Shown here: in pieces, positions 1 to 7,945 of the stretch
How the letters are laid out: every line of letters begins with the position of its first letter
How positions within the stretch are numbered: the stretch's first letter is position 1
Assembly: GCF_000956535.1 (NCBI RefSeq)
Contig: NZ_JYIY01000070.1
Coordinates: forward strand, 20,407-84,406
Length of the DNA: 64,000 nucleotides
Reading direction: 5' to 3'
Source: Microbacterium ginsengisoli
GTDB taxonomy: Bacteria; Actinomycetota; Actinomycetes; Actinomycetales; Microbacteriaceae
Notes under the pieces: generated by a model
Databases searched by the model: none
What the model was told of the DNA's origin: nothing
The model's input: the letters and a program-made list of their open reading frames with translations, nothing else
Translations under genes and position numbers: made by a program

Positions 1-3
1 CGC

Positions 4-726
4 GTGTTCTATTGGTTCATGAAGTACGTGGTGATCGGTCCGGTCATCAAGGCGATCTTCCGACCCTGGGTCGTGGGCCGCAGCAACATCCCTGCACGCG
101 GCGCGGCCATCCTGGCGAGCAACCACCTCTCGTTCGCCGATTCCATCTTCCTGCCGCTCATGATCGACCGCCCGATGAGCTTCCTCGCCAAGAGCGACTA
201 CTTCACGGGCAGAGGTCTGAAGGGGTGGGCGACGAAGATGTTCTTCAAGGCCACCGGGCAGATCCCGATCGACCGATCGGGCGGCAAGGCATCCGAGGCA
301 TCCCTCAACACCGGTCTCCAGGTGCTCGGGCGTGGAGACCTGCTCGGCATCTACCCCGAGGGCACCCGCAGTCCGAACGGCATCCTTTACCGGGGTCGCA
401 CCGGAATCGCCCGCATGGCGCTCGAAGCCGGGGTGCCCGTCATCCCCGTCGTCATGGTCGACACCGACGCGATCCAGCCGATCGGGCGGCGAATTCCGCG
501 CATCGGGCGTGTGGGGGTCGTCATCGGCGAGCCCCTCGACTTCACCCGGTTCGCCGGGCTGTCGGACGACCGCTACGTGCTTCGATCGGTCACGGACGAG
601 ATCATGGTGGCGCTGCAGCGCATCGGCGGCCAGCGCTACGACGACGTCTACGCGTCGGCGGTGAAGGAGCGCCTCGAACAGGCCCGCAACACGGAGCCGG
701 TCACCTCGGGCGCGCCACTAGACTGA
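4..726 (+). CDS. 1-acyl-glycerol-3-phosphate acyltransferase family protein (PlsC-like)
   Basis: Probable lysophospholipid acyltransferase, transferring an acyl chain to lysophosphatidic acid or a related acceptor at the inner face of the membrane. The HX4D catalytic motif is at H41-D46 (NHLSFAD) and the glycerophosphate-binding EGTRS motif at about residues 119-123. At 240 residues it has the usual PlsC-family length. The GTG at position 4 gives a plausible complete N-terminus (FYWFMK..), but the window edge hides any upstream start or RBS. It ends 4 bases before the DAHP synthase start. Exact acceptor lipid is unknown; phosphatidylinositol-mannoside or other lipid acylation is possible. Confidence 0.85.
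   Translation: MFYWFMKYVVIGPVIKAIFRPWVVGRSNIPARGAAILASNHLSFADSIFLPLMIDRPMSFLAKSDYFTGRGLKGWATKMFFKATGQIPIDRSGGKASEASLNTGLQVLGRGDLLGIYPEGTRSPNGILYRGRTGIARMALEAGVPVIPVVMVDTDAIQPIGRRIPRIGRVGVVIGEPLDFTRFAGLSDDRYVLRSVTDEIMVALQRIGGQRYDDVYASAVKERLEQARNTEPVTSGAPLD
719..724 (+). promoter_or_regulatory. -10 element of a leaderless promoter for DAHP synthase
   Basis: TAGACT, followed by 6 bases and then the ATG at 731. It overlaps the stop codon region of the upstream acyltransferase gene. The spacing places the transcription start at the start codon; there is no Shine-Dalgarno sequence. Confidence 0.6.
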
Positions 727-730
727 GCGG

Positions 731-2068
731 ATGCTCCAGCAGCTCGACGCCCTCGATCAGTGGCGTTCGCTTCCCATCAAACAGCAGCCGTCCTGGCCCG
801 ACGCCGATGCCGTCGCCGCGGTCTCGGACGAGATCGCGTCGCTGCCTCCACTCGTGTTCGCCGGTGAGGTCGACCTCCTGCGCGAGCGTCTCGCGCGGGC
901 GGCATCGGGCAACGCCTTCCTCCTGCAGGGCGGCGACTGCGCCGAGACGTTCGCGGGGGCGACGGCCGACCAGATCCGCAACCGCATCAAGACGGTGCTG
1001 CAGATGGCGGTCGTGCTGACGTACGGCGCCTCGATGCCGGTCGTGAAGATGGGCCGCATGGCGGGTCAGTTCGCGAAACCGCGATCGAGCGACGACGAGA
1101 CCCGCGGCGGCGTGACACTGCCCGCCTACCGCGGCGACATCGTGAACGGCTACGACTTCACCGAGGCCTCCCGCATCGCCGACCCGCAGCGTCTGCTGAA
1201 GGGCTACCACACGGCCGCCTCGACCCTGAACCTCATCCGCGCGTTCACGCAGGGCGGCTTCGCCGACCTGCGCGAGGTGCACTCGTGGAACAAGGGCTTC
1301 GCGCAGAACCCGGCGAACCAGCGCTACGAGGGTCTCGCCGCCGAGATCGACCGCGCGATCAAGTTCATGGAGGCGGCCGGTGCCGACTTCGACGAGCTGC
1401 GCCGCGTCGAGTTCTACACGGGCCACGAGGGTCTGCTCATGGACTACGAGCGCCCCATGACCCGCATCGACTCCCGCACGGGCACGCCGTACAACACGTC
1501 GGCGCACTTCCTGTGGATCGGGGAGCGCACCCGTGATCTCGACGGCGCACACGTCGACTACTTCTCGAAGATCCGCAACCCCATCGGGGTCAAGCTCGGA
1601 CCGTCGACCTCGACCGACACCGCTCTCGCGCTCATCGACAAGCTCGACCCCGAGCGGGAGCCCGGACGCCTCACCTTCATCACGCGCATGGGCGCGGGCA
1701 AGATCCGCGACGCGCTGCCGCCGCTGCTCGAAGCCGTGCGCGACTCGGGAGCGACCCCGCTCTGGGTCACCGACCCCATGCACGGCAACGGCATCACATC
1801 GCAGAACGGCTACAAGACCCGTCGCTTCGACGACGTGGTCGACGAGGTGCGCGGCTTCTTCGAGGCGCACCGCGCGGTCGGCACGTTCCCCGGCGGCATC
1901 CATGTCGAGCTCACCGGCGACGACGTCACCGAATGCCTCGGCGGATCCGAGCAGATCGATGAGGCCACCCTCGCGACCCGCTACGAGTCGCTGTGCGACC
2001 CGCGCCTGAACCACATGCAGTCGCTCGAGCTCGCGTTCCTCGTGGCCGAGGAGCTCGAGAAGCGCTGA
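731..2068 (+). CDS. aroG: 3-deoxy-7-phosphoheptulonate synthase, class II
   Basis: Class II (plant/actinobacterial type) DAHP synthase. It condenses phosphoenolpyruvate and erythrose 4-phosphate in the first step of the shikimate pathway. Visible family motifs are GGDCAETF near residue 66, the RMAGQFAKPRS segment near 112, TDPMHGN and the C-terminal ELTGDDVTECLGG. The 445 residues are normal for the type. Mycobacterium tuberculosis also has its class II aroG beside pknL, so the neighbourhood agrees. The gene is probably leaderless and is transcribed convergently to the kinase gene, with a long palindrome between them. Confidence 0.95.
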   Translation: MLQQLDALDQWRSLPIKQQPSWPDADAVAAVSDEIASLPPLVFAGEVDLLRERLARAASGNAFLLQGGDCAETFAGATADQIRNRIKTVLQMAVVLTYGASMPVVKMGRMAGQFAKPRSSDDETRGGVTLPAYRGDIVNGYDFTEASRIADPQRLLKGYHTAASTLNLIRAFTQGGFADLREVHSWNKGFAQNPANQRYEGLAAEIDRAIKFMEAAGADFDELRRVEFYTGHEGLLMDYERPMTRIDSRTGTPYNTSAHFLWIGERTRDLDGAHVDYFSKIRNPIGVKLGPSTSTDTALALIDKLDPEREPGRLTFITRMGAGKIRDALPPLLEAVRDSGATPLWVTDPMHGNGITSQNGYKTRRFDDVVDEVRGFFEAHRAVGTFPGGIHVELTGDDVTECLGGSEQIDEATLATRYESLCDPRLNHMQSLELAFLVAEELEKR

Positions 2069-2086
2069 CTCTCGCGGAGAGACAGT

Positions 2087-2118
2087 GAGGGGGTGGATGC
2101 CGCGGCATCCACCCCCTC
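2087..2118. terminator. Perfect 32-bp palindrome between convergent genes, probable bidirectional terminator
   Basis: Two 16-base arms meet without a spacer (GAGGGGGTGGATGCCG and its complement). It lies 18 bases after the DAHP synthase stop and 25 bases before the kinase stop. There is no long T tract. Its core is GGATGCCGCGGCATCC, that is, two head-to-head copies of the 9-mer overrepresented across the window. Confidence 0.6.
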
Positions 2119-2142
2119 GTTCTGCGTCCTGGCGTTCCGCCG

Positions 2143-4089
2143 CTAGCCGGTCAGGCTGAGGACGAGGTTGATCTTGGTGCCCTTCGGCTGGGTGGTCGTA
2201 CTGTCGGGGCCCTGCGACGTGACCTTCGCGATCGTCGGAACCGCATCCCAGTACAGGGCATAGGCGGGCACGAAACCGGCGGCCGTGAGGATGCGCTTCG
2301 CGTCCGCGAGCGTCTTTCCCGTCACATCGGGAACGGGGAAGAGCTGCGGACCCTTCGACACGACGAGGGTGACCGTGTCTCCCGGCGCCCAGTTCCCCCC
2401 GCCGGCGCGTTTGCCGATGCCGATCACGGTTCCCGACGCGATGGAGTCGCTGAACTCCTGAGCCGGGGTCGACGAGACCTGGAGGCCCACGCCGGTCAGG
2501 GCAGTCGTGGCATCCGTGATGCTCATGCCCGCGACATCCGGCACCGGCCCCTTCGACGCCGTGATCACCGCGGAATCTCCCTCGTGCACCGTGCAGCCGT
2601 TGCTGCAGTCGGTCGCCGATGAGGCACCACGCGGTGTGACGGCGACGGACAGCACCGTATCGGGATCGTTCTGCGTGAACTGGTAGGCCGTCGCGCCGAG
2701 CGTGACGGTCGCCGCGGCGAAGGCCGACTGCGCGGTCGCAAGCGGCTGGCCCGCGAGAGCGGGGATGTCGTGGGGTTGGGGGCCTTTGGAGACGAGCACG
2801 GTGACGGTGCTCTTCTTGTCGACGCGGGATCCCGCTCCGGGCTCCGTCGCGACGACGAGGCCGGAGGCGACGTCGATGCTGAACACATCGGATTCGACGG
2901 CCTGGAGCCCGTCCGCCCCGAGGGCGGTCGAGGCATCCGCGAACGTGAAATTCGTCAAATCGCGGATTGCGATCTTCGATCCCGGCCCGGCACCGAACCA
3001 CCAGCCGGTTCCGCCCGCCGCGAGAGCGAGCACGAGAACGAGTGCGACGAGCCATCCGCCGCGGGAGGCGCGGCGGCGCGACCGGGCGCGCAGCAGCGCC
3101 GCGTTGTCGATCGGCACGCCGCGGGCCGGCGTGAGCACGGCGGTCGCGGCGGGAAGCGCCTTCGTGACCTCGCCCGAGTCCAGCCCGTCGTACGCGACGG
3201 TCGGTCCGCCCGCGGCGATCGCCCGCGCGACCTGGGGTGCTATGCCCAGTTGGGCCTCGATCTCGCGCAGCCGCGCGAGCATCTCACCGGCGTCGCGCGG
3301 ACGCGCCTCCGGGTCGCGTTCGGTCGACCACAGCACGAGCTCATCGAGGGGCTCTGGCACGTCGGGGTTCTTCGCGCTCGGGCGAGGCACCGAATCGGTC
3401 GCGTGCTGGTAGGCGATCTGCATGGGCTGTTCGCCCTTGTACGGCTGCTCGCCGGTGAGCATCTCGTACAGCACGATGCCGAGCGCGTAGATGTCGCTGC
3501 GCGCATCCGCCGTTCCGCGGGTGACCAGCTCGGGTGCCAAGTAGGCGATGGTGCCGAGCAGCATCTGCCCCGACGCCGTGTTCGCGGTCGCCGCTCGGGC
3601 CAGCCCGAAGTCGCCGATCTTGATGCGGCCGTCCTCCGCGAGCAGCACGTTCTCGGGCTTCACGTCGCGATGGATGATGCCCGACCGGTGGGCCGCCGCG
3701 AGTCCCGACAGGATGGCGTCCATGATCGTCACGACCTGCGCGACACCGATGCGGCGCTGATCCCGGATGAGCTCGCGCAGCGTCACCCCGGGCAGGTACT
3801 CCATGACGAGGTACGCCATGTCCTCGTCCTGCCCCTGGTCGAACACGTTCACCACGTGCGGGTCGGAGAGTCGGGCGGCCGAGCGCGCCTCTTGGATGAA
3901 CCGACTCTGGAAGACCGCATCGTCGCTGAGGTGCCCGTGCATGACCTTCAGCGCAACACGTCGCTCCAAGCGCAGATCGGTGGCGACGTAGACCGTCGCC
4001 ATCCCCCCGCGCGCGATGCGCGCGCGCACGCGGTAGCGGCCGTCGACCAGACGGCCGATCAGCGGATCCGCGCGCTGGCCCGTATTCAC
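2143..4089 (-). CDS. Serine/threonine protein kinase with PASTA repeats (PknB/PknL type)
   Basis: Transmembrane signalling kinase, 648 residues. The kinase domain covers about residues 13-280, with catalytic Lys K48 (VALKVM), the HRD motif near 140-142 (IIHRDVKPEN), DFG at 160-162 and a YLAPE activation-segment motif. A single membrane helix lies near residues 345-368, followed by about four extracellular PASTA repeats that would bind peptidoglycan or muropeptides. The start is GTG 4089, preceded by TAGACT-N6, so it is probably leaderless. Its neighbours match the M. tuberculosis pknL locus (class II aroG, pknL and the PknL substrate Rv2175c). Likely targets are cell-wall and division proteins, possibly including products of the dcw cluster downstream. 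Confidence 0.93.
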   Translation of the reverse strand: MNTGQRADPLIGRLVDGRYRVRARIARGGMATVYVATDLRLERRVALKVMHGHLSDDAVFQSRFIQEARSAARLSDPHVVNVFDQGQDEDMAYLVMEYLPGVTLRELIRDQRRIGVAQVVTIMDAILSGLAAAHRSGIIHRDVKPENVLLAEDGRIKIGDFGLARAATANTASGQMLLGTIAYLAPELVTRGTADARSDIYALGIVLYEMLTGEQPYKGEQPMQIAYQHATDSVPRPSAKNPDVPEPLDELVLWSTERDPEARPRDAGEMLARLREIEAQLGIAPQVARAIAAGGPTVAYDGLDSGEVTKALPAATAVLTPARGVPIDNAALLRARSRRRASRGGWLVALVLVLALAAGGTGWWFGAGPGSKIAIRDLTNFTFADASTALGADGLQAVESDVFSIDVASGLVVATEPGAGSRVDKKSTVTVLVSKGPQPHDIPALAGQPLATAQSAFAAATVTLGATAYQFTQNDPDTVLSVAVTPRGASSATDCSNGCTVHEGDSAVITASKGPVPDVAGMSITDATTALTGVGLQVSSTPAQEFSDSIASGTVIGIGKRAGGGNWAPGDTVTLVVSKGPQLFPVPDVTGKTLADAKRILTAAGFVPAYALYWDAVPTIAKVTSQGPDSTTTQPKGTKINLVLSLTG

Positions 4090-4095
4090 GGATCG

Positions 4096-4101
4096 AGTCT
4101 A
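4096..4101 (-). promoter_or_regulatory. -10 element of a leaderless promoter for the PASTA kinase
   Basis: On the minus strand TAGACT is followed by 6 bases and the GTG start at 4089. Confidence 0.55.
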
Positions 4102-4159
4102 CGGACGACGGCCTGGGAGCCCCGGGAACGGCTCGCCCCTGCGGGCGACCTGGTGTCGG

Positions 4160-5140
4160 TCAGCCGAGGGCCCGAAGCCACTGCGTCGCGGCGGACTCCC
4201 AGCGTCCGTAGCGGTCCGGGTAGGCCGAGATCTGCACGGCCTGCGCGGCATCCGCGTATGTCATGCTCTGCCACCCCGGGATGTCGAGCAGGCCTCGAGT
4301 GAGCGGGCCGGAGGGCCCGTCGACGCCGAGGAAGAAGGCGCGGATCGCGTACACCGGCTCCGCAACCTGTGCCGCGGTGCCCCACCCGGTGCTCGGTCGT
4401 TGCTGGAAGAGCCCGCGTGAATCGCGATCGCCGCCGTCGAGGTTTCGCAGCCAGGACTCCTGCATCGCCGTGCCGAGGGCGATCGTGATGCCACGGTCCG
4501 GAACGCCCAGCTCTCGGCCGATGCGGATGATGAGTCTCGCGTTGGCGATCTGCTCCTCGTCGAGGCCGGTGGCTCCGGCATCCGTCGCGGGAATCGTCAG
4601 GCGCTGGCCGGGGTAGATGATGCTCGACCAGGTGAGTCCGTTCGCGCCGAGCAGGGCGACGACGGTCGTGTGCTGTCGGGCCGCGATCGCTGTGAGGGTG
4701 TCGCCGCGCTGCACGAGGTAGGTATGTGCGGTCGGGGCGGGGGTCGCCGCCGCCGTCGTCGTCGTCGGGGCGACGGTTGCGGCGGGGGTGGGGAGCACGA
4801 GCACATCGCCGGGCCGGATGATCGACTGCCACCCCAGTCCGTTGGCCCCCAGGACGGCTCCGATGTCGAGACCGTGGCATCGGGCGATCGCCCATACCGT
4901 GTCGCCGGCCCGCACCGTCACGGTGGCTTGGCCTGCCGCCTCGGTGGCCGCCGCGCGAGCCGCCGCCGCGACCGTGCCAGCGGCACGCGTGGCGTCGGGC
5001 AGCACGGGACCGGAGGTCTCGCGCGGCTCCGCGGCCTGTGCAGGCTGAGGAGCGAGCGCGAGGGCGATGCCGCCGACGACGGCGGGGACCGCCCACCAGC
5101 GCAGGGGAGAGGTCGTGGTCGTCGCGCGCTGAGGCGTCAT
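4160..5140 (-). CDS. Secreted LysM protein with a C-terminal lysozyme/transglycosylase-like domain
   Basis: 326-residue exported protein. A signal peptide covers about residues 1-36 (hydrophobic VVGGIALALAP, then AQAAE). Two LysM repeats lie at about 73-118 and 139-184, separated by a Thr/Ala/Pro linker. The C-terminal domain (about 193-326) contains a MQESWLRNLDGGDRDSRG stretch resembling the catalytic-Glu region (E228) of lysozyme/SLT folds. It probably binds and cleaves or remodels peptidoglycan outside the cell. The ATG at 5140 is chosen over the upstream in-frame start at 5194 because AGGAGGAGG lies just before it. It is upstream of the PASTA kinase on the same strand. Enzymatic activity is inferred, not certain. 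Confidence 0.8.
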   Translation of the reverse strand: MTPQRATTTTSPLRWWAVPAVVGGIALALAPQPAQAAEPRETSGPVLPDATRAAGTVAAAARAAATEAAGQATVTVRAGDTVWAIARCHGLDIGAVLGANGLGWQSIIRPGDVLVLPTPAATVAPTTTTAAATPAPTAHTYLVQRGDTLTAIAARQHTTVVALLGANGLTWSSIIYPGQRLTIPATDAGATGLDEEQIANARLIIRIGRELGVPDRGITIALGTAMQESWLRNLDGGDRDSRGLFQQRPSTGWGTAAQVAEPVYAIRAFFLGVDGPSGPLTRGLLDIPGWQSMTYADAAQAVQISAYPDRYGRWESAATQWLRALG

Positions 5141-5315
5141 GTCCTCCTCCTGCCTCCGCCGCCGTGAGGGGGCGAGATCGATCCACGGTCCCACGGGCTG
5201 GGACGAGAGTCAATCATCGGGACGGATGTGGCGTATGTGACAGCTGTCCGGGTCGCGGCCGCCGGTGCGCGGGCGGACGGCGCGGCGGCCGCGAGCGGAA
5301 TGCGATAGTGGACGA

Positions 5316-5666
5316 GTGACCGATGCAGCATCAGGACCCGCCACGACGGAATGGCTCACCCTTCCCGACCTCGCCGAGATGCTGGGTGAACCGCTCAGCC
5401 GCGTGCGTCGACTCCTCGACGAGAACGTCCTCCTCGGATCGCGGCGGAACGGGCCTCTCGCCGTGCCGGCTCTGTTCCTCGTCGACGGCGCGCCGCTCGC
5501 ATCGCTGCGCGGCACGATCTTCGTGCTGCTCGACGCCGGTTTCAGCGCCGACGAGGCCATCGACTGGCTTCTCGCCCCCGAGGAATCGATCGGCATCGCC
5601 CCGATCGAGGCGCTGCGGGCGGGCCGGAAGAGCGAGGTGCGTCGGGTCGCCCAGACCCTCGCCTGA
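5316..5666 (+). CDS. Rv2175c-family DNA-binding protein (putative PknL substrate)
   Basis: 116-residue protein with an N-terminal winged/MerR-like helix-turn-helix (WLTLPDLAEMLGEPLSRVRRLLDE) and a compact C-terminal half (LFLVDGAP..GTIFVLLDAGFSADEAIDWLL). In M. tuberculosis the homologous protein is a DNA-binding protein phosphorylated by PknL, and the gene sits two genes from the PASTA kinase here as well. The start is taken as GTG 5316; the longer in-frame start at 5265 would add 17 Arg-rich residues without family character. It is divergent from the LysM gene and convergent with the polyprenyl synthase. DNA target unknown. Confidence 0.8.
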   Translation: MTDAASGPATTEWLTLPDLAEMLGEPLSRVRRLLDENVLLGSRRNGPLAVPALFLVDGAPLASLRGTIFVLLDAGFSADEAIDWLLAPEESIGIAPIEALRAGRKSEVRRVAQTLA

Positions 5667-5695
5667 CCCCCGGGCGACCCCGCTCGCAGAGGGCG

Positions 5696-6778
5696 TCAGG
5701 TTACGCGGTCGGCGGATGCCGCGGCCAGCGCGCGCAGCTCGTCGAGCGCGTCCACGCGCAACGGGGCCGCAGCGAGTGCCCGGTCGGCATCCGCGATGTA
5801 GCCGGCGATGAGCTCTTCCACCCGGTCGAGGGCGCCGGTGTCCACCAGCACCCGGCGCATGCGCTCCACGGTCGCGTCGTCGAGCGCCGGGTCGCCCAGC
5901 GTGGCGTCCAGTGCCGCGCGACCGTCGTCGTCGAGCGCCTCACGTGCGAAGGCGACGAGCACGGTGCGCTTGCCTTCGCGCAGGTCATCGCCCGCCGGCT
6001 TGCCGGTTACGGAGGCGTCGCCGAACACGCCGAGCACGTCGTCACGCAGTTGGAACGCCATGCCGACCGGGTGTCCGAAGGCGGCCAGGGCGGCGCGCTG
6101 CGCGGTGTCGGCGTCTGCGAGGGCGGCGCCGATGAGGAGCGGCTGCTCGACGCTGTAGCGCGCGGACTTCAGCGAGGCCACCCGCAGGGCTCGTTCGGCG
6201 TGCGTGTCGGCGGGGGCGGTGATCCAGGCTGCCTCTTCGGCGATGTCGAGGAACTGGCCCACGGTGACCTCGCGGCGCATCTGCGCGTATTGCGCGCGGG
6301 CGCGCTGGGCCGTCGCTGCGGGCAGGCCCTCGAGTCCGGCTTCGACGAGGTCGTCACTGCCGGCGACGAGCAGATCTCCGAGCAGGATGGCGCCGTTCCG
6401 ACCGAAGGCCTCGGCGTCGCCGGTCCAGCCGGATGCCGCGTGGGCGCCCGCCAGGGCGCGGTGCGCCGCGGGCTGTCCACGGCGCGTGTCGGAGTTGTCG
6501 ATCACGTCGTCGTGCACGAGGGCGGCGGCATGGAACACCTCGAGCGCGGCCGCGACGAAGGTGGCGGCATCCGCGCGCTCAGCGGTGCCGCCGCAGGCCC
6601 GGAACCCGGCGAGGAGGAAACGGGCGCGAAGCCGCTTCCCGCCGCGGAGGGCGCCGGCCGCGACGTCGTGGAGCGTCTGCGCCTCGTCGCCCCACCCGCT
6701 CAGCTCCTCTGCCTGCGTGAGGAGGAACTTCTCCAGTCGCTGAGAAACCGCCGCGATCGCCTCCGTGCTGCTCGACAC
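5696..6778 (-). CDS. Polyprenyl diphosphate synthase (geranylgeranyl/farnesyl type)
   Basis: Trans-isoprenyl diphosphate synthase, 360 residues. It chains isopentenyl diphosphate onto allylic diphosphates using Mg2+. The first aspartate-rich motif DDVID is at residues 90-94 with the following DTRRG, and the second motif (FQLRDDVLG) at about 242-250. GGKRLR near residues 46-51 binds the diphosphate. Product length (C15, C20 or longer, for carotenoid or menaquinone side chains) cannot be read from sequence by eye. The GTG start at 6778 follows TAGGCT-N6 on the minus strand, so it is probably leaderless. M. tuberculosis idsA2 occupies the same position relative to pknL. Confidence 0.9.
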   Translation of the reverse strand: MSSSTEAIAAVSQRLEKFLLTQAEELSGWGDEAQTLHDVAAGALRGGKRLRARFLLAGFRACGGTAERADAATFVAAALEVFHAAALVHDDVIDNSDTRRGQPAAHRALAGAHAASGWTGDAEAFGRNGAILLGDLLVAGSDDLVEAGLEGLPAATAQRARAQYAQMRREVTVGQFLDIAEEAAWITAPADTHAERALRVASLKSARYSVEQPLLIGAALADADTAQRAALAAFGHPVGMAFQLRDDVLGVFGDASVTGKPAGDDLREGKRTVLVAFAREALDDDGRAALDATLGDPALDDATVERMRRVLVDTGALDRVEELIAGYIADADRALAAAPLRVDALDELRALAAASADRVT

Positions 6779-6784
6779 GGGCCT

Positions 6785-6790
6785 AGCCTA
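6785..6790 (-). promoter_or_regulatory. -10 element of a leaderless promoter for the polyprenyl synthase
   Basis: Minus-strand TAGGCT, 6 bases, then GTG at 6778. Confidence 0.5.
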
Positions 6791-6807
6791 GTGATCGCCA
6801 CGCCGCG

Positions 6808-6813
6808 TAGAAT
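6808..6813 (+). promoter_or_regulatory. -10 element upstream of the DUF3040 gene
   Basis: TAGAAT about 30 bases before the start codon. Unlike the leaderless cases this leaves a short 5' leader with an AGGGGG ribosome-binding site. Confidence 0.45.
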
Positions 6814-6843
6814 CGCGGTGACTTTCACCTACAGGGGGTTCCG

Positions 6844-7209
6844 ATGCCTCTTTCCGAGCAGGAGCAGCGTCTTCTCGACGAGATGGAACGCCATCTCATG
6901 AGCAACGACGCCGATGTCGTCACGGCCGGCGGCGGTGCGCGTTCGCTGAGCTATCGCAACATCGTGATCGGTGTGCTCCTGTTCGTGGTCGGCCTCGGCG
7001 GCGTCGTCGCGGGTGTCTCGACCCAGCTCATCGTGATCGGCGTCATCGGCTTCGCTGTCATGCTCGCGGGGGTCATCCTCGCCGTGACTCCGACGCGAGC
7101 CGGGCGCGTGCGCGCGAGCCGTCCCTCGGCCGCCACCCCGCGTCAGAGCGGGCGCTCCTTCATGGACCGCATGAACGATCGATGGGATCGCCGCCAGCAG
7201 GGCACCTGA
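6844..7209 (+). CDS. DUF3040 family membrane protein
   Basis: 121-residue protein typical of the actinobacterial DUF3040 family found just upstream of mraZ. It starts with the conserved amphipathic PLSEQEQRLLDEMERHL segment (residues 2-18), then two adjacent membrane helices at about 40-60 and 63-83, then a short basic tail. The RBS AGGGGG is 5 bases before ATG 6844. Function unknown. Its place next to the division cluster suggests, but does not show, a role in envelope biology. Confidence 0.85.
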   Translation: MPLSEQEQRLLDEMERHLMSNDADVVTAGGGARSLSYRNIVIGVLLFVVGLGGVVAGVSTQLIVIGVIGFAVMLAGVILAVTPTRAGRVRASRPSAATPRQSGRSFMDRMNDRWDRRQQGT

Positions 7210-7222
7210 TCCCGATCCACTG

Positions 7223-7254
7223 AAACACCGACCCGCGAGGGTCGGTGTTTTTTT
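7223..7254 (+). terminator. Rho-independent terminator after the DUF3040 gene
   Basis: A 12-bp perfect stem (AAACACCGACCC / GGGTCGGTGTTT) with a GCGA loop, running into a T7 tract. It insulates the DUF3040 gene from the mraZ operon. Confidence 0.9.
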
Positions 7255-7346
7255 GTGCCCGCAGATCGGATGCCACACACGTCCGGCGATGCCGCTGTCG
7301 ACGCCGGGGGAGCGCTCGCCCATGTCGAGGCCGAATTGGGTAGTGA

Positions 7347-7373
7347 AGTGGAGGACAGTGGAGTAAAGTGGGG
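7347..7373 (+). promoter_or_regulatory. MraZ-box: three AGTGGRG repeats at 10-bp spacing
   Basis: AGTGGAG, AGTGGAG and AGTGGGG begin at 7347, 7357 and 7367, exactly one helical turn apart, 40-70 bases before mraZ. MraZ proteins are known to bind tandem short GT-rich repeats spaced by about one turn in front of their own operon, so this is the probable autorepression site. Confidence 0.75.
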
Positions 7374-7414
7374 CAAAATTCTTCGCTGGCCGGACGAAGG
7401 GGGGTGCCGCTCCG

Positions 7415-7846
7415 ATGCTTCTCGGCACCCACACGCCCAAACTCGACGAGAAGGGCCGCGTGATCCTCCCCGCAAAGTTCCGCGACGACCTCGGGGCGGG
7501 AGTCGTGATCACCCGCGGACAGGAGCGCTGCCTGTACGTCTTCGCCGAGGTCGAGTTCGAGCGCATCCACGAGCGCATCCGGGAGACGCCGCTCACGAAC
7601 AAGCAGGCGCGCGACTTCCTTCGCATGTTCCTGTCGGGCGCGAGCGCGGAGAAGCCCGACGGACAGAACCGCATCACCGTGCCGCCGCACCTGCGCACGT
7701 ACGCCGGACTCGAGCGTGAGCTCATCGTCACCGGCGTCGGCGCTCACGCCGAGATCTGGGACGCCGCCGCGTGGAACGCCTACGCGGAGGCCAACGAGTC
7801 GAGCTATGCCGAGTTGGAGCAGGAGGTGATCCCGGGCCTCTTCTGA
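7415..7846 (+). CDS. mraZ: Transcriptional regulator MraZ
   Basis: 143-residue member of the MraZ/AbrB-fold family with the two expected tandem domains ([17 protein letters not shown] at about residues 5-21, and [11 protein letters not shown] in the second half). MraZ forms a ring-shaped oligomer, binds repeats upstream of its own operon and represses dcw transcription. It is the first gene of the division/cell-wall cluster. The repeat array at 7347-7373 supports self-regulation. The preceding GAAGGGGGG serves as RBS. Confidence 0.95.
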   Translation: MLLGTHTPKLDEKGRVILPAKFRDDLGAGVVITRGQERCLYVFAEVEFERIHERIRETPLTNKQARDFLRMFLSGASAEKPDGQNRITVPPHLRTYAGLERELIVTGVGAHAEIWDAAAWNAYAEANESSYAELEQEVIPGLF

Positions 7847-7857
7847 GCCCCAGGCCG

Positions 7858-7920
7858 CGATCCCCACCCGCCTCTCCCTGGCGCACTTCCCCGGTGCCAG
7901 GTCGACGCGGTTGGGAATCG
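7858..7920 (+). other. Nested inverted repeats in the mraZ-rsmH spacer
   Basis: An outer imperfect stem (7858-7870 with 7908-7920, 11 of 13 positions pairing) encloses an inner CCTGGC/GCCAGG stem (7877-7882 with 7896-7901). It lies within the 99-base gap between mraZ and rsmH and could form an RNA hairpin that tunes read-through or mRNA processing. No T tract follows, so it is not a classic terminator. Confidence 0.35.
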
Positions 7921-7945
7921 GGGTCGGGGGACCGGCCCCGCAGAC

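Noticed and set aside
701..3055. 784-codon minus-strand frame opposite DAHP synthase and in another frame of the kinase
   Set aside because: Arg/Gly-rich, no recognisable domain, fully covered by two well-supported genes.
5265..5315. Upstream GTG 5265 as start of the Rv2175c-like gene
   Set aside because: Adds an Arg-rich stretch with no family similarity and lacks an RBS or a well-placed -10; GTG 5316 is better.
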